Assembly (NCBI GenBank): GCA_016793585.1
Contig: JAEUJR010000357.1
Span: 1 to 8,146, forward strand
Length of the DNA: 8,146 nucleotides
Reading direction: 5' to 3'
DNA from: Archangium sp.
GTDB lineage: Bacteria > Myxococcota > Myxococcia > Myxococcales > Myxococcaceae
The position numbers and the translations under genes are program-made. The notes under the pieces were generated by a model, which ran no database searches, was not told the DNA's origin, and saw nothing but the letters and a program-made list of their open reading frames with translations. Below are positions 6,442-8,146 of the stretch, piece after piece. How positions within the stretch are numbered: position 1 is the first letter of the stretch; each line of letters begins with the position of its first letter.

Positions 6442-6504
6442 TGGAAGACTCCTTCGACAACACGATACGAAAACGGCAGGAAAACATTCACTCCGGAGCC
6501 ACCT
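6442..6504. promoter_or_regulatory. Divergent intergenic region, probable promoters for both flanking genes
   Basis: This 63-bp gap separates the starts of the polyserine protein (-) and the hydrolase (+). It is visibly richer in A and T than its surroundings, especially 6460-6490. Each side holds a ribosome-binding site: AAGGAG on the minus strand (6454-6449) and GGAG on the plus strand (6495-6498). I cannot identify a convincing -35/-10 pair on either strand. Given the small size, the two promoters must overlap, or lie partly inside the opposite gene. Confidence 0.45.
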
Positions 6505-7155
6505 GTGGGATGGAAAACGCTGGCGGTGCTGGTCGGGCTGGTGAGCGGGGCTGATGTTCCCAACGAGCCCATTCGGTACCTCGCGCTCGGAGACAGCTTC
6601 ACGATCGGCACCAGCACGCCCCAGAACCTGAACTTCCCCAGTCAGTTGAGCGCGTTGCTCAAGAAGCGCGGCCGAACGGTGCGCCTCGAGAACGTCGCGG
6701 TGAATGGCTACTCGACGAAGGAGATCATTCGCGACGAACTGCCCGCCCTCGAGGTCGTGAAGCCGACGCACGTGACCCTCGCGGTCGGTGCCAACGACAT
6801 CGTTCGTGGCAGCGGCCCGGCGGAGTACCGCACGCGGCTCAAGCAGATCTTCGCGAAGCTGATCGCCGCAGGCCTTTCTGGCAACCGGCTGCTCGTCATT
6901 CCCCAGCCCGATTGGAGCCAGGCGCCGATCGCCGAGGCGTTCGGCGATCGTGACGAGCTGCGCGGCCGCATCGAGGCCTACAACGGCATTCTGGCCGAAG
7001 AGACGAAGCTGGCCGGCGGCGTCTACGTCGACCTCTGGCCGCTGATGATGGAGCAGGGCGCGAAGAAGTTGTTCGCCTCCGATGGCCTGCACCCGAACCA
7101 GAAGGCGTACACTGCCTGGGCTCAAGCGCTGGTCGAGCGCTTCGACTCCAGGTGA
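6505..7155 (+). CDS. SGNH/GDSL-family hydrolase (esterase or lysophospholipase-like), probably exported
   Basis: SGNH hydrolases cleave ester bonds in lipids, sugars or small substrates using a Ser-His-Asp triad. In this 216-residue protein all four blocks are visible: GDSF with nucleophile Ser31 (block I), Gly68 in VAVNGYST (block II), GAND with Asn97 (block III), and DGLHP with Asp193 and His196 (block V). The size and motif spacing are close to TesA-type lysophospholipase L1 enzymes. The first ~16 residues (MGWKTLAVLVGLVSGA) form a short signal-like segment, so the enzyme may act in the periplasm or outside the cell. I chose the GTG at 6505 because GGAG (6495-6498) lies 6 bases upstream and it includes this hydrophobic segment. 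The nearby ATG at 6510 is out of frame. Three bases separate its stop from the DNA glycosylase start, so the two share a transcript. The substrate cannot be read from sequence. Confidence 0.88.
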   Translation: MGWKTLAVLVGLVSGADVPNEPIRYLALGDSFTIGTSTPQNLNFPSQLSALLKKRGRTVRLENVAVNGYSTKEIIRDELPALEVVKPTHVTLAVGANDIVRGSGPAEYRTRLKQIFAKLIAAGLSGNRLLVIPQPDWSQAPIAEAFGDRDELRGRIEAYNGILAEETKLAGGVYVDLWPLMMEQGAKKLFASDGLHPNQKAYTAWAQALVERFDSR

Positions 7156-7158
7156 GGC

Positions 7159-8091
7159 ATGCCCGAGTTCCCCGATCTCGAGTGTTACCTGTCGGCGCTC
7201 GAGCCACGCGTGAAGGGTCAAGCGATCGAGCGCGTTCGGCTCGCGAGCCCGTTCGTGCTGCGCAGCGTGGAGCCGCCGATCTCCGTCGTTCACGGCAAAC
7301 GAGTGGTCGGCTTTCGGCGCGTGGGAAAACGCATCGTCTTCGAGCTCGAGGAGGGCTTCTTCCTCGTCATTCATCTGATGGTGGCCGGGCGCCTGTACTG
7401 GAAAGAGGCGAACGCGAAGATTCCCGGGCGTGCAGGCCTGGCAGCGTTCGACTTCGCGAACGGCACGCTGCTCCTCACCGAGGTCAGCACGAAGAAGCGC
7501 GCGTCGATTCACGTCGTGCACGGTGAAGCGGCGCTCAAGCAGATGGATCGTGGCGGCCTCGAGGTCATGACGGCGCACCTCGATCAATTCGCCGAGCGGC
7601 TGCGCCAGGAGAACCACACGCTCAAGCGGTCACTCACCGATCCCCGGCTCTTCTCGGCGATCGGCAACGCGTACTCCGACGAGATTCTGCATCGCGCGAA
7701 GTTGTCTCCGGTGAAGCAGTCGAAGTCGCTCACCGGTGAAGAGATCGCCCGCCTCTACGAAGCGACCCGCGCCGTGTTGACGGAGTGGAAGGACCGCCTC
7801 ACCACCGAGATCGGCGACGGCTGGCCCGAGAAGGTGACCGCGTTTCGACCTGAGATGGCGGTGCATGGAAAACACAAACAGCCGTGCCCGGTCTGCGGGG
7901 CGGCGGTGCAGCGAATCGTCTACGCCGAGAACGAGACGAACTACTGCGCGAAGTGCCAATCACAGGGGCGGCTGCTGGCCGATCGCTCCCTCTCGCGGCT
8001 GCTCAAAGACGACTGGCCGACCACCCTCGACGAGCTGGAGGAATATGTGGCCACTCGCGGGGGGACTCCGATAGGAAGGCGTCGACCATGA
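7159..8091 (+). CDS. Divergent Fpg/Nei-family DNA glycosylase
   Basis: Fpg/Nei enzymes remove oxidised bases from DNA and cut the resulting abasic site during base-excision repair. Here the N-terminal Pro2-Glu3 catalytic pair is present (MPEFPDLE), with Lys57 in RRVGKRIVF. The helix-two-turn-helix is well conserved: FSAIGNAYSDEIL (165-177) with Asn170. A zinc finger follows with Cys243, Cys246, Cys263 and Cys266. Unusual points are PDLE in place of the common PEVE, VAG (75-77) where Fpg has MSG for base-gap filling (although Met74 precedes it), and NETNYC in the finger where classical enzymes have the DNA-contacting Arg of the GR-x-T loop. The protein also continues 44 residues past the last Cys, to 310 residues against about 270 for classical Fpg. 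The fold and lyase chemistry look intact, but the lesion preference may differ, so I do not assign mutM or nei. The stop overlaps the next start (ATGA). Confidence 0.9.
   Translation: MPEFPDLECYLSALEPRVKGQAIERVRLASPFVLRSVEPPISVVHGKRVVGFRRVGKRIVFELEEGFFLVIHLMVAGRLYWKEANAKIPGRAGLAAFDFANGTLLLTEVSTKKRASIHVVHGEAALKQMDRGGLEVMTAHLDQFAERLRQENHTLKRSLTDPRLFSAIGNAYSDEILHRAKLSPVKQSKSLTGEEIARLYEATRAVLTEWKDRLTTEIGDGWPEKVTAFRPEMAVHGKHKQPCPVCGAAVQRIVYAENETNYCAKCQSQGRLLADRSLSRLLKDDWPTTLDELEEYVATRGGTPIGRRRP
8073..8090 (+). promoter_or_regulatory. Ribosome-binding site and ATG of the last, partial gene
   Basis: AGGAAGG (8073-8079) lies 8 bases before the ATG at 8088-8090, within the last codons of the glycosylase gene. 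The ATGA overlap (8088-8091) suggests coupled translation and supports the start of the otherwise very short partial gene. Confidence 0.65.
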
Positions 8092-8146
8092 CGCGTTTCA
8101 TGAGGCTTTCCGGGGGGATGCTGGCGGTCGCGCTCATCCTCTCGTC
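8088..8146 (+). CDS. N-terminal fragment of an exported protein (3' end outside window)
   Basis: Only 19 full codons are visible: MTRFMRLSGGMLAVALILSS. They show a basic start (Arg3, Arg6) and a hydrophobic core, typical of a signal peptide or an N-terminal membrane anchor; no lipobox cysteine is reached before the window ends. A good ribosome-binding site and the ATGA overlap with the upstream gene support it as real and part of the same operon. Its function cannot be judged from this fragment. Confidence 0.6.
   Translation, partial: MTRFMRLSGGMLAVALILS

Noticed and set aside
6266..6544. Asp/Glu-rich plus-strand open frame opposite the serine tract
   Set aside because: It is the complement of the serine codons read in a shifted frame and has no support of its own.
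6442..7617. N-terminal extension of the polyserine protein's open frame to 7617 (714 residues)
   Set aside because: The extension is antisense to the hydrolase and glycosylase genes. A good ribosome-binding site followed by a signal peptide marks the true start at 6441.
1..8146. parS or origin-type sites expected near segregation genes
   Set aside because: I saw no convincing parS-like palindrome or DnaA-box cluster. In Myxococcus the bactofilin-padC locus is, as I recall, separate from parAB.

Overview
The window looks like chromosomal DNA from a high-GC member of the Myxococcota, probably near the Myxococcaceae or Archangiaceae. Three things point there. Coding frames end mostly in G or C at the third codon position, which leaves long meaningless open frames on the opposite strands. 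Genes are packed with ATGA and GTGA overlaps. The left end carries a bactofilin followed by a ParB/Srx-domain protein, the order described for bacP-padC in Myxococcus xanthus. Assignments rest on reading motifs in the translations; no database search was run.

Positions 2-5460 (+) form one probable operon of five genes: the 3' end of a bactofilin, a PadC-like ParB/Srx (CTPase-fold) protein, orotate phosphoribosyltransferase (pyrE), a small lipoprotein of unknown function, and a 1013-residue fusion. The fusion joins a membrane domain resembling NTT nucleotide transporters, a HEAT-like helical domain and a C-terminal cyclic-nucleotide-binding domain. Gaps are 7 bases or less, and two junctions overlap by 3-4 bases. 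An AAGGAGG motif lies five bases before an in-frame ATG exactly at the HEAT/cyclic-nucleotide boundary, so the C-terminal domain may also be made as a separate 166-residue protein.

Positions 5473-6441 (-) hold a convergent gene for an exported, probably outer-membrane protein. It has a signal peptide, 25 consecutive serines, a Tyr/Gly-rich segment and a beta-rich domain ending in phenylalanine. Its stop lies 12 bp from the stop of the fusion gene, inside a small inverted repeat that contains both stop codons.

A 63-bp divergent intergenic region (6442-6504) leads into a second + strand cluster: an SGNH/GDSL hydrolase with a likely signal peptide, an unusual Fpg/Nei-type DNA glycosylase, and the first 19 codons of another exported protein that overlaps the glycosylase stop by ATGA.

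The points most worth following up are the transporter-HEAT-cNMP fusion with its internal start site, the coupling of a CTP-fold chromosome-segregation adaptor to a pyrimidine-synthesis gene, the variant DNA glycosylase, and the polyserine outer-membrane protein. I see no RNA genes, CRISPR arrays, insertion sequences or phage genes. No gene-free stretch exceeds 63 bp.
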